Of a stretch of DNA of 64,000 nucleotides, positions 1 to 8,869 are shown in pieces. Both the position numbers and the translations under genes were made by a program. Positions within the stretch are counted from its first letter, which is position 1; every line of letters begins with the position of its first letter. The stretch is from CAWBAT01 sp046331665 (GTDB taxonomy: Bacteria > Acidobacteriota > Terriglobia > Versatilivoradales > Versatilivoraceae), in contig JAXLQK010000037.1 of the NCBI GenBank assembly GCA_046331665.1, forward strand, positions 1 to 64,000, given 5' to 3'. The notes under the pieces were generated by a model, which worked only from the letters and a program-made list of their open reading frames with translations, had not been told where the DNA came from and ran no database searches.

Positions 1-33
1 CCGCTACAACAAGCTAAGCTGTCGCCGGCTTAT

Positions 34-2010
34 CTAATTGGCCTTTGTCTCCACGATTAGGAGAACGGAGTTCCGAACCGCCGGTTTGTCTACAGTTTGT
101 CGCACCCCTGAAGGCCATAGAACCTCAACGCGGTCTACTTGCGTTGCCTTACCCAGGCCGAAATAGAGAGGTAAGACGCTTTGCGACAGATAACCCGACT
201 TCCCATCTTGCCATCGTGTGATAGTCAGATTCCCTGCAGTCACGGTGACCTTCGCTCCGAGGCCATTCCGATTGGAAAGTGTGCCTTTAAGGTCAATTTT
301 GAGAAAATGGATCGGATGCTTTTCAGCCAGGTTGCTGATGAGGATCTGAGGCGCCGAATTGAACTCGTTGGTTACGATGTCGAGATCGCCGTCATTGTCC
401 AGATCAAAAATGACAGAAGAACGAGAACCGAGCGCTCCCATCACGGTGAACTTACCGGTTCGATTCTTGCAATCCCAGTAATCTTTGTCTGCCCCCGAGC
501 AGTCGACGTCAAACCAGGGCGTGGCGGTTTTTCCTCCCCTTCGGGGTTCAACTCCCAAAATGAACTCGCTATCCAGAAACCTTTGGCCCAGGTTATTCAA
601 GAGGAGGGAATTGATTCCGTACCGAAACATGTAATTCATGCTGGCTGTCACGAAAATGTCAGCATACCCGTCGGCATTCAAATCATCAACACTGACCCCC
701 CAAGGCCAGTAGTTCTCCACTCCTAATTCATCAGAAATCTCCGTGAACTTGCCCGCTCCCAGATTCTTGTAAAAAGCGTTCCCCAAAATGCTCTTCTCGT
801 GACCTGTCATGACCGACATATCCCATTTCATCGCCGATTTCTGCTTTTCCGTCTCGTAATCATCGTAGGCAATGTCTTCTCCCATGTCCGAATGCATGTC
901 CGTCAAGAATAAGTCCAGGAGCCCGTCATTGTTGTAGTCAAAAAATTTTATGCCCATGCTTCCCCAAGGTGTCTTCGGGAAATGACTTTCAGTCCTATCA
1001 ACAAATCGCTTGCCCTGAACATTCTCAAAGAAATGATCATTGCCCTGCATGTTCAAGACGTAGAGATCGGGAAATCCATTCTGGTTCAAGTCCGCAAAAC
1101 TGGCATCACCGCTCCAGCCGAAATTGCGCAGTCCCACCTTTGCCGTGACGTCGATAAATTTGTTATTCCCCACGTTTTCGTAAAGTATGCAGGGCTCCGA
1201 TCGATCTTGATGCAAGTGTCCGGTAAAACCATCGCTCGTTCCAATAAAGTAGCCGCCTCTGCCTCTTTGATCAGTGGTATAGTGCCCGACGTTGGTTAAA
1301 AGCAAATCCACGAGACCATCTCGGTTGTAGTCAAAGAACACGGCTCCGGACGAGTGACCGGAGTATGTCAATCCGGCACTCTGGGTGATCTCCCTGAACC
1401 TGCCCTTGCCTAGATTCTCAAAGAGGGCATTTCCAGTTCTCACCGACGTGACATAGAGATCCGGATCTCCATCATTATCGATATCCGCAAAGGAAGCAGA
1501 CACATTCACATGGCCGGCCATGGCAACGCCCGCAAGCTCCGTGATATTTTCGAATCGCCCGTTACCGAGATTGCGCCACAGTTCGTTCGAGCCAAGCTGA
1601 TTGACAAAATAGAGATCGATGAGTCCATCTCCATCCACATCAGCGGCGGCCAGTCCGCTGCCGTGGTCATAGTGAATCGCTTTGTAGTCTCTGCCAGCGT
1701 CATCAACCACGTTGTGCTTGAAGGTAATCTGGCTCTCAACAAGACGATCTTGGAACTGGAACTTGAAGTCCACTTTGAACTTGTGCAAGGTCTTCAGTTG
1801 TTCCTTTTTCCTGGCTTCCAGCCACTCTTGTTCAGGCCGGGTGATGGGGTCTTCCAAAACCTCTCCCCTGTACAGGTAACGTTTCACATCCCCGGCCACA
1901 GGAGCAAAGACTCCTCCCATTAGGGAAAGGACGAGGAACGGCAGAAAAACTTGCACGCGGGCAGCCAGTAGTCGAGGGGTTCGATTCATGCTTGAAAAGA
2001 ATCTTTCCAT
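34..2010 (-). CDS. CRTAC1-type FG-GAP/VCBS repeat protein with ASPIC/UnbV C-terminus
   Basis: Predicted exported beta-propeller protein of 658 residues. A hydrophobic signal segment lies near residues 20-40. About seven FG-GAP/VCBS-type repeats follow, each with a calcium-binding-like acidic motif such as DVDGDGLIDLY, DIDNDGDPDLY, DYNRDGLVDLL or DLDNDGDLDIV. The C-terminal ~80 residues form an ASPIC/UnbV domain (YLSQSVLPLYFGLG, then VDRVEVLWPSG). These proteins are common in Acidobacteriota, often beside TPR proteins and TonB receptors; no enzymatic reaction is established for them. The TonB receptor gene lies upstream in the same direction, but a hairpin terminator and about 460 bases separate them, so it is probably a separate transcript. 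The start is ambiguous: the first ATG is at 2010 and a second at 1989 (MNRTPR...) would give a tighter signal peptide. Family call is firm, function is not. Confidence 0.92.
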   Translation of the reverse strand: MERFFSSMNRTPRLLAARVQVFLPFLVLSLMGGVFAPVAGDVKRYLYRGEVLEDPITRPEQEWLEARKKEQLKTLHKFKVDFKFQFQDRLVESQITFKHNVVDDAGRDYKAIHYDHGSGLAAADVDGDGLIDLYFVNQLGSNELWRNLGNGRFENITELAGVAMAGHVNVSASFADIDNDGDPDLYVTSVRTGNALFENLGKGRFREITQSAGLTYSGHSSGAVFFDYNRDGLVDLLLTNVGHYTTDQRGRGGYFIGTSDGFTGHLHQDRSEPCILYENVGNNKFIDVTAKVGLRNFGWSGDASFADLNQNGFPDLYVLNMQGNDHFFENVQGKRFVDRTESHFPKTPWGSMGIKFFDYNNDGLLDLFLTDMHSDMGEDIAYDDYETEKQKSAMKWDMSVMTGHEKSILGNAFYKNLGAGKFTEISDELGVENYWPWGVSVDDLNADGYADIFVTASMNYMFRYGINSLLLNNLGQRFLDSEFILGVEPRRGGKTATPWFDVDCSGADKDYWDCKNRTGKFTVMGALGSRSSVIFDLDNDGDLDIVTNEFNSAPQILISNLAEKHPIHFLKIDLKGTLSNRNGLGAKVTVTAGNLTITRWQDGKSGYLSQSVLPLYFGLGKATQVDRVEVLWPSGVRQTVDKPAVRNSVLLIVETKAN

Positions 2011-2092
2011 AAGGAGAGCTTCATCTTGCGCGGTCTTGTCGATCTCTGCAAATCATAGTGACATTCTTGTGGCGGCATTGAATCGAGAGCAT

Positions 2093-2155
2093 CCCCTCAC
2101 CCCGCCCTCTGGCACCCCTCTCCCCTTGTGGGAGAGGGGACGGGGGCGAAGGGGC
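2093..2155. repeat. GC-rich hairpin repeat in intergenic region
   Basis: The 463-base gap between the first CRTAC1 gene and the TonB receptor gene holds a C-rich/G-rich dispersed-type repeat whose core is a 9-bp stem, CCCCTCTCC at 2115-2123 pairing with GGAGAGGGG at 2131-2139 over a 7-base loop. This type of C/G-rich interspersed repeat is frequent in environmental genomes. Apart from it and the terminator at 2411, I see no gene in this gap. Confidence 0.6.
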
Positions 2156-2410
2156 TGTCACCATATTCTGCAATCATCGGTAGTTAATACAGCAGTTTTC
2201 AGGTTCTGGCAACCCGGTCTTGACGGGTCATGGCCTGACGGGGATCAAGCCGGTCTTCTATGTCGGATCCAGGAGCAGGGTACCTTGTGTTTGTTTCTGG
2301 GCCACCTGAAGGAATGTTGAATCCACTAAGCCTTGAGCGGGGAATTCCGAACACATACCGAGCATCGGCTGGGGATCAAAAAAATCTGCACGCTTGGCCC
2401 CAAACAGCAA

Positions 2411-2436
2411 GCGGCTCTCCGAACTCGGAGAGCCGC
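2411..2436 (-). terminator. Terminator hairpin after the TonB receptor gene
   Basis: A perfect 12-bp stem (GCGGCTCTCCGA at 2411-2422 with TCGGAGAGCCGC at 2425-2436) with a 2-base loop lies about 38 bases beyond the stop codon of the TonB receptor gene. On the minus strand it is followed by TTGCTGTTTGG, only moderately T-rich. It is best read as an intrinsic terminator separating the receptor gene from the CRTAC1 gene. Confidence 0.7.
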
Positions 2437-2473
2437 CTGTTCCCTGCGCTCTTAAATTAAGACCACCAGCCCT

Positions 2474-5400
2474 TCAGAAGACGTACTTAAATCCAAGCTG
2501 GATATTCCGCGCTGGACCAGCTACAGTAACGAGTCCTGCGGTACCCGCCTGAATATTGGAAAGAGGCAGGAGGAACTGAGGGTTATTAAAAGCGTTAAGA
2601 AAGTCGACACGAAACTGGAAATAACGGCTTTCCGATTTGATATTCCAATTCTTCGACAAGGACAAGTCGTTTTGGCGGATACCATCTCCTCTCAAGATGT
2701 TGTACCCCGAGTTGCCCATAGGCGTAAAGAGCCCTCCCCTTACCGGGTCTGGGATGGCTGCCGGCAAGACAAAGCAACTCGTATCAAACCACTTCTGCAC
2801 CGTGTGGCCTCCTGGAGGTGTCTGGCCATCACAAATCCGATTTGGCACTCCGGCTCCACCCGTCACCGTATATGGGGAACCGCTTTGCAAACCCACGATT
2901 CCTTGGAAGCTCCATCCCCCAATGATTCCATTCACAACCGGACTTGCGTCATTACCCCACTTTTTCCCTTTTCCATACGGAAGTTCATATGACCAGTTGG
3001 CAACAAAGCGCTGCGGCGCGTTAATCGACATATTGGCAATAGCTTGGTCCTGGGTACTCGAAGTGAGATAATTGGTACTACTCGAATAATACGGGGAATT
3101 CCACGTGCCTAAGATGTGAGACCAAGTGTAGGCGGCCTGGAAGGATAAGCCGTTCGTGAAACGCTTGGTTATTGATGCCTGGAGCGATTCGTAGCTCGAG
3201 TGGTCGCGCCACTGCCAATACAGAATAGTCGGGCCGTTGGGAAGTGTGTTGTAGTAAGGTGTTCTCAGCGGGGCAGGTCCAGTACCCGGTCTTGCTGCAT
3301 CGAAATTCGTTGGGCCATTGTTATTCATTAAATGCATGGCGCTGTTTCCCACATAGTTTACCTCTACGACAAGATTAGAGGCTAACTCGTGCTGAATTCC
3401 CATCGACCATTGTAAGATGTACGGATTCGGTCCCTTGGGATCTGCCGCCCAGATCAGAGGGCCAGGAGCTGTTATTGGGTTAAACGCAACGGTGGGGGGG
3501 AAACCATCACTCACATACCGGTTGATTTGTTGTGGAGTGGCGGTATTGAAGAAGTTGTAACCTCCCGCGAACGGCGCGTTCCCGTCCATGAAACCAAAGG
3601 CTTTCGACATACCCATCCCGGACACCCAGGCGAACCCAGACCGTAGGACTGTCTTAGGCGTCAGCTGATAGGCCACGCCCAAGCGGGGCTGAAAGCTGCA
3701 ACAGTTCGTCCCAACCAGAGCGCGGGTGGAAAGCGCCGGCTGACTCCCACCTCCATTCGGGAGTACCAGCAAACCCGTAACGAAATCGAAGTTCGATATC
3801 CGGTCGTGCGCCGCGACTTCAGGTTTAAAATATTCGTATCGAAGTCCATAAGTCAACGTGAGTTTCGGAGTCATCTTCCAGACGTCTTGGAAGTAACCGG
3901 AGTACTCCCACCATCGCATGCTCTCCGTGCCGGAGACGTTCTTGATCGCGCCGCTACTGGGAATCCCTAAGAGAAATGAGGCAAAGGAGTTCCCGGTGGC
4001 GTTTGGACTCTGGGGGTTACCAGTCATGTCCTGGCTATAGCTGAAACTGCCTGCCACGTTTGAACCCAGCAACTGGATGAATGTCTGCCGCAGCATTCTG
4101 ATGTCTGCTCCCATTTTGAAGGTGTGGGACCCACGAACCAACGTGAAGTTGTCGAGAAGTTGAAAGGAGTTCTCGATCGTGATGAGTGGGTAAGCGCCGG
4201 CCTCGCCCATCTGTGAATATCCTGCGATGTTCTGAGTCGGGAAGCCGGAATTGACATCACTGTTGTTTGCATTGGGAATGCCCAGAATGTCTCCATAATT
4301 AGTCCCGTGACCCAGCACCTGCGCATTGGCGCCGGCCCGCAACCAGGAGAACCTCGCTTCGTTGATCGTCGTCGGACTGATGTTGCGAATCCACTGCAAG
4401 CCCAGATTTGCAGAGGGATTGCTCACAGTACCCGGCAAATATTGGGAAGCTCCCGCCTGCTGCACAGCCCCTCCCTGGGCAGCCGGTGCGAGTCCCGGAA
4501 GATCGCTCCAAGCACCCGGGATAAAGGCATGTGAGCGGCCCCAACTGAAGCGCCCCCCTACGGAGTCTTTTTGCCCAAACACGTAATCGAGCTTGGCGTC
4601 CATAGAGTCCTGGGTGCGGTTGAGGAGCGATGTACTTTGAAGGGCTTGCACGCCCAAGGCACTAATGCCTGCGTTTCCTTTGGGCATATAATTCAGGATA
4701 TTCGCGGAGACAGGATTGATCCGGTTCGCCGGAATTTTATTCCCGGGGAATGGCTGGCGTGTATTAGTGGCGGGATCATAGGTCGCCGGATCATAGATAA
4801 TCTGCGAGGTTCCACTGAAGTCTCCATTTCGCAATGCATCATCAGCAACCTGCGAGACCCACGTGCGGCCCTCTGTTAACCGGAGTCCCGCGTAATCTCC
4901 GAAGAAGAACATTTTGTTTTTAATGATCGGTCCTCCGATCGTCCCGCCGAAATTATTCGAATTGAAGTCCGGCTTCTGCTGACCGGTTATAGGATCTGGC
5001 CTATCAAAGAAGTTGCGTGCGTTCAAAGCATCATTACGCATGAATTCATAAGCTGATCCGTGAAGCTGGTTGCCGCCCGACTTGAGCGTAACGCGGACGT
5101 TCGTCCCTCCCCTTCCCAATTCGGGTAAGGCATTGCTGGCGTCGATCGTGAACTCCTGGATCGCCTCAATCGGCGGGAGAACGCCTTGATACGAGCTGGT
5201 AGCCGACACCTGGGTGTTATTCACTCCATCCAAGGTAAAGTTATTGATCGCTGAGGCTCCCAATCCGTTCGCGCTAATTCCCATGGAAACGCGTGCATTG
5301 TCGGGAATGTTAATCGAGTTAGCCTGCGTGTTGGCAATGGTGACACCGGGCATCAGTCCGGCAAGATTAAACATCGTCCGGTCAAGGGTTGGAAGTTCAG

Positions 5401-5842
5401 TCACCTGCCGAGACTCAAGCACTGCCGACACCGTTGCGGTCTCTTTTTGCAGCAGGGGCGCCAGTTCGCCCGTGACCTCGACCGTCTGCGTCACCTCCCC
5501 AACCTCGAGCACCAAGTTTACAGTCGTTCGCTGGTTGGCACGCACGACGATATCTGTGCGATTGATCGTCTTAAACCCGGATTTGGTCACTACGACCGTG
5601 TACGAACCCGGAATCAGATTGGGTGCGAGGAAGTTCCCTGTATCATTTGAAACGGTCTTAAACTCAATACTAGTGGCGACACTTTGAGTAGTTACCTCGG
5701 CTCCAACAACGCTCGCTCCAGTGGGGTCCCTGACTTCGCCCGAAATGCTGCCCAGTTCCACTTGGGCAAGAAGACCCAGGGGCATGCAGAAGAAAGCAAA
5801 AATGGTGGCGAGCAAGGTCTTTAAACGACATGAGCAATCCAT
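2474..5842 (-). CDS. TonB-dependent receptor with carboxypeptidase-regulatory-like N-terminal domain (Oar-like)
   Basis: Outer-membrane receptor of about 1122 residues. It has a signal peptide, an N-terminal carboxypeptidase-regulatory-like beta-sandwich (roughly residues 30-115, SGEVRDPTGASVVGAEVTT), a plug region (roughly 120-250) and a long beta-barrel ending in aromatic F (FKYVF), as expected for insertion by the BAM machinery. This architecture is the large Oar/SusC-like receptor family expanded in Acidobacteriota, usually linked to uptake of plant or microbial oligosaccharides; the substrate cannot be read from sequence. I prefer the ATG at 5842 (MDCSCRLKT) over a start at 5872 because AAGGAG lies about nine bases upstream of it. 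A hairpin terminator follows at 2411-2436 and an unusually long AT-rich leader precedes it. The gene is intact. Confidence 0.93.
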   Translation of the reverse strand: MDCSCRLKTLLATIFAFFCMPLGLLAQVELGSISGEVRDPTGASVVGAEVTTQSVATSIEFKTVSNDTGNFLAPNLIPGSYTVVVTKSGFKTINRTDIVVRANQRTTVNLVLEVGEVTQTVEVTGELAPLLQKETATVSAVLESRQVTELPTLDRTMFNLAGLMPGVTIANTQANSINIPDNARVSMGISANGLGASAINNFTLDGVNNTQVSATSSYQGVLPPIEAIQEFTIDASNALPELGRGGTNVRVTLKSGGNQLHGSAYEFMRNDALNARNFFDRPDPITGQQKPDFNSNNFGGTIGGPIIKNKMFFFGDYAGLRLTEGRTWVSQVADDALRNGDFSGTSQIIYDPATYDPATNTRQPFPGNKIPANRINPVSANILNYMPKGNAGISALGVQALQSTSLLNRTQDSMDAKLDYVFGQKDSVGGRFSWGRSHAFIPGAWSDLPGLAPAAQGGAVQQAGASQYLPGTVSNPSANLGLQWIRNISPTTINEARFSWLRAGANAQVLGHGTNYGDILGIPNANNSDVNSGFPTQNIAGYSQMGEAGAYPLITIENSFQLLDNFTLVRGSHTFKMGADIRMLRQTFIQLLGSNVAGSFSYSQDMTGNPQSPNATGNSFASFLLGIPSSGAIKNVSGTESMRWWEYSGYFQDVWKMTPKLTLTYGLRYEYFKPEVAAHDRISNFDFVTGLLVLPNGGGSQPALSTRALVGTNCCSFQPRLGVAYQLTPKTVLRSGFAWVSGMGMSKAFGFMDGNAPFAGGYNFFNTATPQQINRYVSDGFPPTVAFNPITAPGPLIWAADPKGPNPYILQWSMGIQHELASNLVVEVNYVGNSAMHLMNNNGPTNFDAARPGTGPAPLRTPYYNTLPNGPTILYWQWRDHSSYESLQASITKRFTNGLSFQAAYTWSHILGTWNSPYYSSSTNYLTSSTQDQAIANMSINAPQRFVANWSYELPYGKGKKWGNDASPVVNGIIGGWSFQGIVGLQSGSPYTVTGGAGVPNRICDGQTPPGGHTVQKWFDTSCFVLPAAIPDPVRGGLFTPMGNSGYNILRGDGIRQNDLSLSKNWNIKSESRYFQFRVDFLNAFNNPQFLLPLSNIQAGTAGLVTVAGPARNIQLGFKYVF

Positions 5843-6551
5843 ACTCTTCGTTCTCCTTATTTGAGAGGTCACAGATGGGTTAGTGTAGACATGTACATTT
5901 CAAACTTAGCTGCTGGTCGACCCGCAATTTAAATTCAGGCATCTGGGAGACCTGAAATCCAATTTTTTCATCCGTTTCAACAGAAAGGCGAATCCAAATT
6001 AAGGGACTAATGGGGGGGGTCTTGGAAGCAACCCGATCCAATATTGTTCAAACAAGAAAAAAAGTCTCTTAATTAGACGCGATGTTATTGTGACCCATGC
6101 AATCAATCTTCCAAAAATTGGAAAAAATCAGTCCAAAAGAAATGACTCATTCATAAGGCCTTAGCCACCAATTAAAATTGAATTGAACTTTATTCAGATG
6201 ACATAATCGCGAATATCCTAAATTTCATATACGAAAAATCGTACTGTACTGATCCAGCGTACTCAGAGCTGAAGTTCGCAGACCGCTCGATCAAGGCGAA
6301 CAGAAAGCAGAAAAGACATCCCTTCCTTCACTCCGGAAAAGGTTCACCTTCGCTTCTTTGCGTTGAGCAGAAATTCTTGCACGTGAGAACACAGATCTTT
6401 CGGAGTCTTGCCCATCGGACCTTCGGATCGGAAGAAGATGTCTGAGTCAACCTTCACAATCTGCTATTCGTCGAAGAGAACTCTCCAGTTCCCTCATCAC
6501 TGAATGCAGTTCAGAACAGCTCATCAAAAATTGAACATTGATCAGTTGCGA
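5843..6551 (-). other. Long AT-rich leader upstream of TonB receptor
   Basis: About 700 bases with no convincing coding region on either strand and visibly higher A+T than the surrounding genes. The only good promoter match I see is at its far end (6552-6579), so it may be transcribed as a long 5-prime leader of the receptor gene. I could not recognise a known riboswitch or small RNA in it. Confidence 0.35.
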
Positions 6552-6579
6552 ATTCTACTCGGGACAAATCGATTGTCAA
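6552..6579 (-). promoter_or_regulatory. Candidate sigma-70-type promoter reading towards the TonB receptor gene
   Basis: On the minus strand TTGACA (6579-6574) is followed after 16 bases by TAGAAT (6557-6552), a perfect -35 and a 5/6 -10 box. The predicted start would lie about 700 bases before the receptor start codon, so either the leader is long or a closer promoter was missed. Confidence 0.4.
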
Positions 6580-6714
6580 GACTTTTTTTATTTCATGTCA
6601 TTGATACATGATATGCCTGGATTGATTAACGGATGAAATGTCCGCTGGGAAGCGGGGCTTAGTAAGGCATTATCGCGGAGGGGGGAGATGAAGATCTACG
6701 CTGTGGCCGCCGAG

Positions 6715-6852
6715 GAGCGGACGATGAAACTACAATAAAGTGATTCTGCGAACGCCGCCAATGCGGATTACGTAGTGGCAGGCAGCCGAGATCATCGGGA
6801 TTAGCGACCGCCAGATGCGGCGTCGGAAGGTGCGGTATGAGCAGGAGGCATA
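6715..6852 (+). pseudogene. Remnant of transposase N-terminal helix-turn-helix (ISNCY-like)
   Basis: One plus-strand frame reads KVILRTPPMRIT, stop, then WQAAEIIGISDRQMRRRK and VRYEQEA before another stop. The segment resembles the N-terminal helix-turn-helix of ISNCY-type transposases, which typically reads WWQAAEIIGISDRQMRRW followed by YEQEGYDGL. There is an in-frame stop just before WQAAE, and no catalytic DDE part follows, so only a scrap of about 45 codons survives. An 18-bp perfect palindrome (6849-6866) sits exactly at its distal end. The rest of the 6580-7049 gap holds nothing I recognise. Confidence 0.5.
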
Positions 6853-7049
6853 ATGGCGCCATTATGGTCCCCACTTCAAACTCATATTCATGTCGCAATT
6901 GTTCAAACAACTCTACTTTGGCTCTCCTTTCCATTCGGCCACCCCCTCTGTTTCCATTCTCTCTATTTGAAGATGATCGCCGCCTAGCAAGGCCGCGGAA
7001 AACCTGTCAGGTCCGATAGAAATCTCCCTTGCCAGAACAATTCAGGGGC

Positions 7050-8528
7050 TCACTCGGTACCCAGCGTGTAGATCATGGGTTTCTTGGTCTCTGCCTCAGT
7101 TTGGGATCTCTCCAGCTCTTGAAACTGTTTGAATTGAGTTTCGGCTTCTTTAGGTTTGCCGAGTTTGGCAAAGGTCGTCCCCAATAGAAAATGTGCACGC
7201 TTATTCCGAGGATCAAAAGACACTGCTTGTTGCAGAATGGTGATAGCGTCTTGGTATTTTCCAGTCGTGTGATAGATATTTCCAAGCTCCACCCGAGCAT
7301 GAACGTCATTAGGATTGGCGCGAATAATGTCTCCAAGCAACTGCACGGCGTCAGAATTCTTGCCCTCTTTGGCTGAGATCGTCGCCAGGCTGAATTTAGC
7401 CGGAGTCAAGATCTCTGAATCATCGGCTGACAGGGCGATTGCCTTTCTCAGGAACTTCTCAGCTTCCTGGAGGTTCCCGAGGAACTCAAGTTCCAAGCCT
7501 GCACGCAGCTGCGCTGAAGGATTGTCTGGATAATCCTGTGTCACACTGGATTGCATAGTTGGCCGCCTTTTCGAATTCCCGTTCGCCGAAAGGCCGTTAC
7601 CGAGCAATAGTTGAGCGTTGGGATCCTTATAACCACTCGCAATCAAATCCGTTAATAACTTTATCCCTTCAGGAGTAGACTCCCTCTTCGATGAGAATGC
7701 GGCTCCATAGATAGGCGGCATATTTGTCATCGGGTCTAAGCGCCCGGGCTTTGCCGATGACAGCTTTAGCTTCCGAAAATTTGCCGGCGTCCAAAAATCC
7801 CAATGCTTGAAGTAATAAGACCTTGGTATCTGTCGGATCGAGGTATGAGCCTTCTCAAGGTAAACAGACATCTCATCGTATTTCCGCAACTTGAAGAGTG
7901 CAAAGCAAGACTGTAGTATGCCTCTAATGACTTCGGCAGCTGGCTACTCGCACTCTTTTAACATGGGTACCGCCTCTTGGTACAGGTTTTTGGACGCCAG
8001 GAGTTTACCCACAGACAAAAAGGCGCGGGATCCCTATCTCCCAGCCGTTCGACCATGGCTGCAGTTTCAAGAGCCTTGGCTTTGTCTGCGCGTTCAAGAT
8101 AGGCCCAGCACAAATAAAATAAGGCTTCTGGATCATTACCAATGTTCTTTCGAATAGGTTCTAGAGCGGAAACACATTCGGCATACTTTCCTCGTTTGCC
8201 GAAAATGATGCCAAGCCGAACTGACGATAACCTGGTGGCGCTAAGCTTGAGAGCCTGGCCATAGGCGTACTCGGCGGGATCCAGCTTCCCTTGCTGTTCA
8301 TAAACATTCCCAGCAACTCGTAGCCTTCAGATGATGGCTGGCGAGAGAGCAGCGCATTCAGGGAGCTTTCTGCCTCCGCATATCTGCCTTCCTTCACTAG
8401 TTCCTTCGCCTCGCTAAAGCGAAGGTCGAACCTTGAGGACCAGGCAGCGCGTAAATTGGGAATACAAGAAAGAGAAAACCTAGTAAACAAATGAGCAGGC
8501 TTTGAGAGATCAAAGGGGAGAAGGGCAT
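7050..8528 (-). pseudogene. Tetratricopeptide-repeat protein, broken by several frameshifts
   Basis: The remains of one exported TPR protein spread over three frames. The probable start is the ATG at 8528 (MPFSPLISQSLL followed by a hydrophobic signal segment). A shift near 8440 leads to FSEAKELVKEGRYAEAESSL, another near 8310 to PAEYAYGQALKLSA and FGKRGKYAECVSALEPI, and the last 280 residues (7889-7050) are open and contain TPR units such as GNLQEAEKFLRKAIALSADD, GKYQDAITILQQAVSFDP and GKPKEAETQFKQFQEL. The downstream fragment is long, so the breaks are recent or are sequence errors. It lies directly after a CRTAC1-type gene in the same orientation; TPR and CRTAC1 genes are often paired in Acidobacteriota. 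The 340 bases between this gene and the next upstream gene show no further feature. Confidence 0.75.
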
Positions 8529-8869
8529 CGCCCTGAACAACCAATCGAGGCGCGCGCGTCGAAGAGCCGGGACGAGCGCTCCTGGCCTGCTTTCAACTCG
8601 CTGGCGAGGGATACGTTGTTTGTGTTGCCACCCGATTACCCACGAAACTTCGCTGCTCATCGCTGTGCCCGCCATAACGTTCTGCTCGCCAATTTCCGCG
8701 AGCTGTGCTTCAGGGAATCTTCCCAAGTCCTCGAGAGATACGAGGACCCGAATTTAATACCCGGCTGAATTTGGCTTGCAGATCCAGATTCCGTCATCCG
8801 TGCGTTAATGCCCAATCTTGACGAGGCCTGAACGTAAGATCTTTCTTTTCCCGTTCTGGAGTTTGAAAA

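Noticed and set aside
181..726. 181-codon plus-strand open frame
   Set aside because: It lies wholly opposite the first CRTAC1 gene, whose repeats are intact and recognisable; the plus-strand translation has no domain character.
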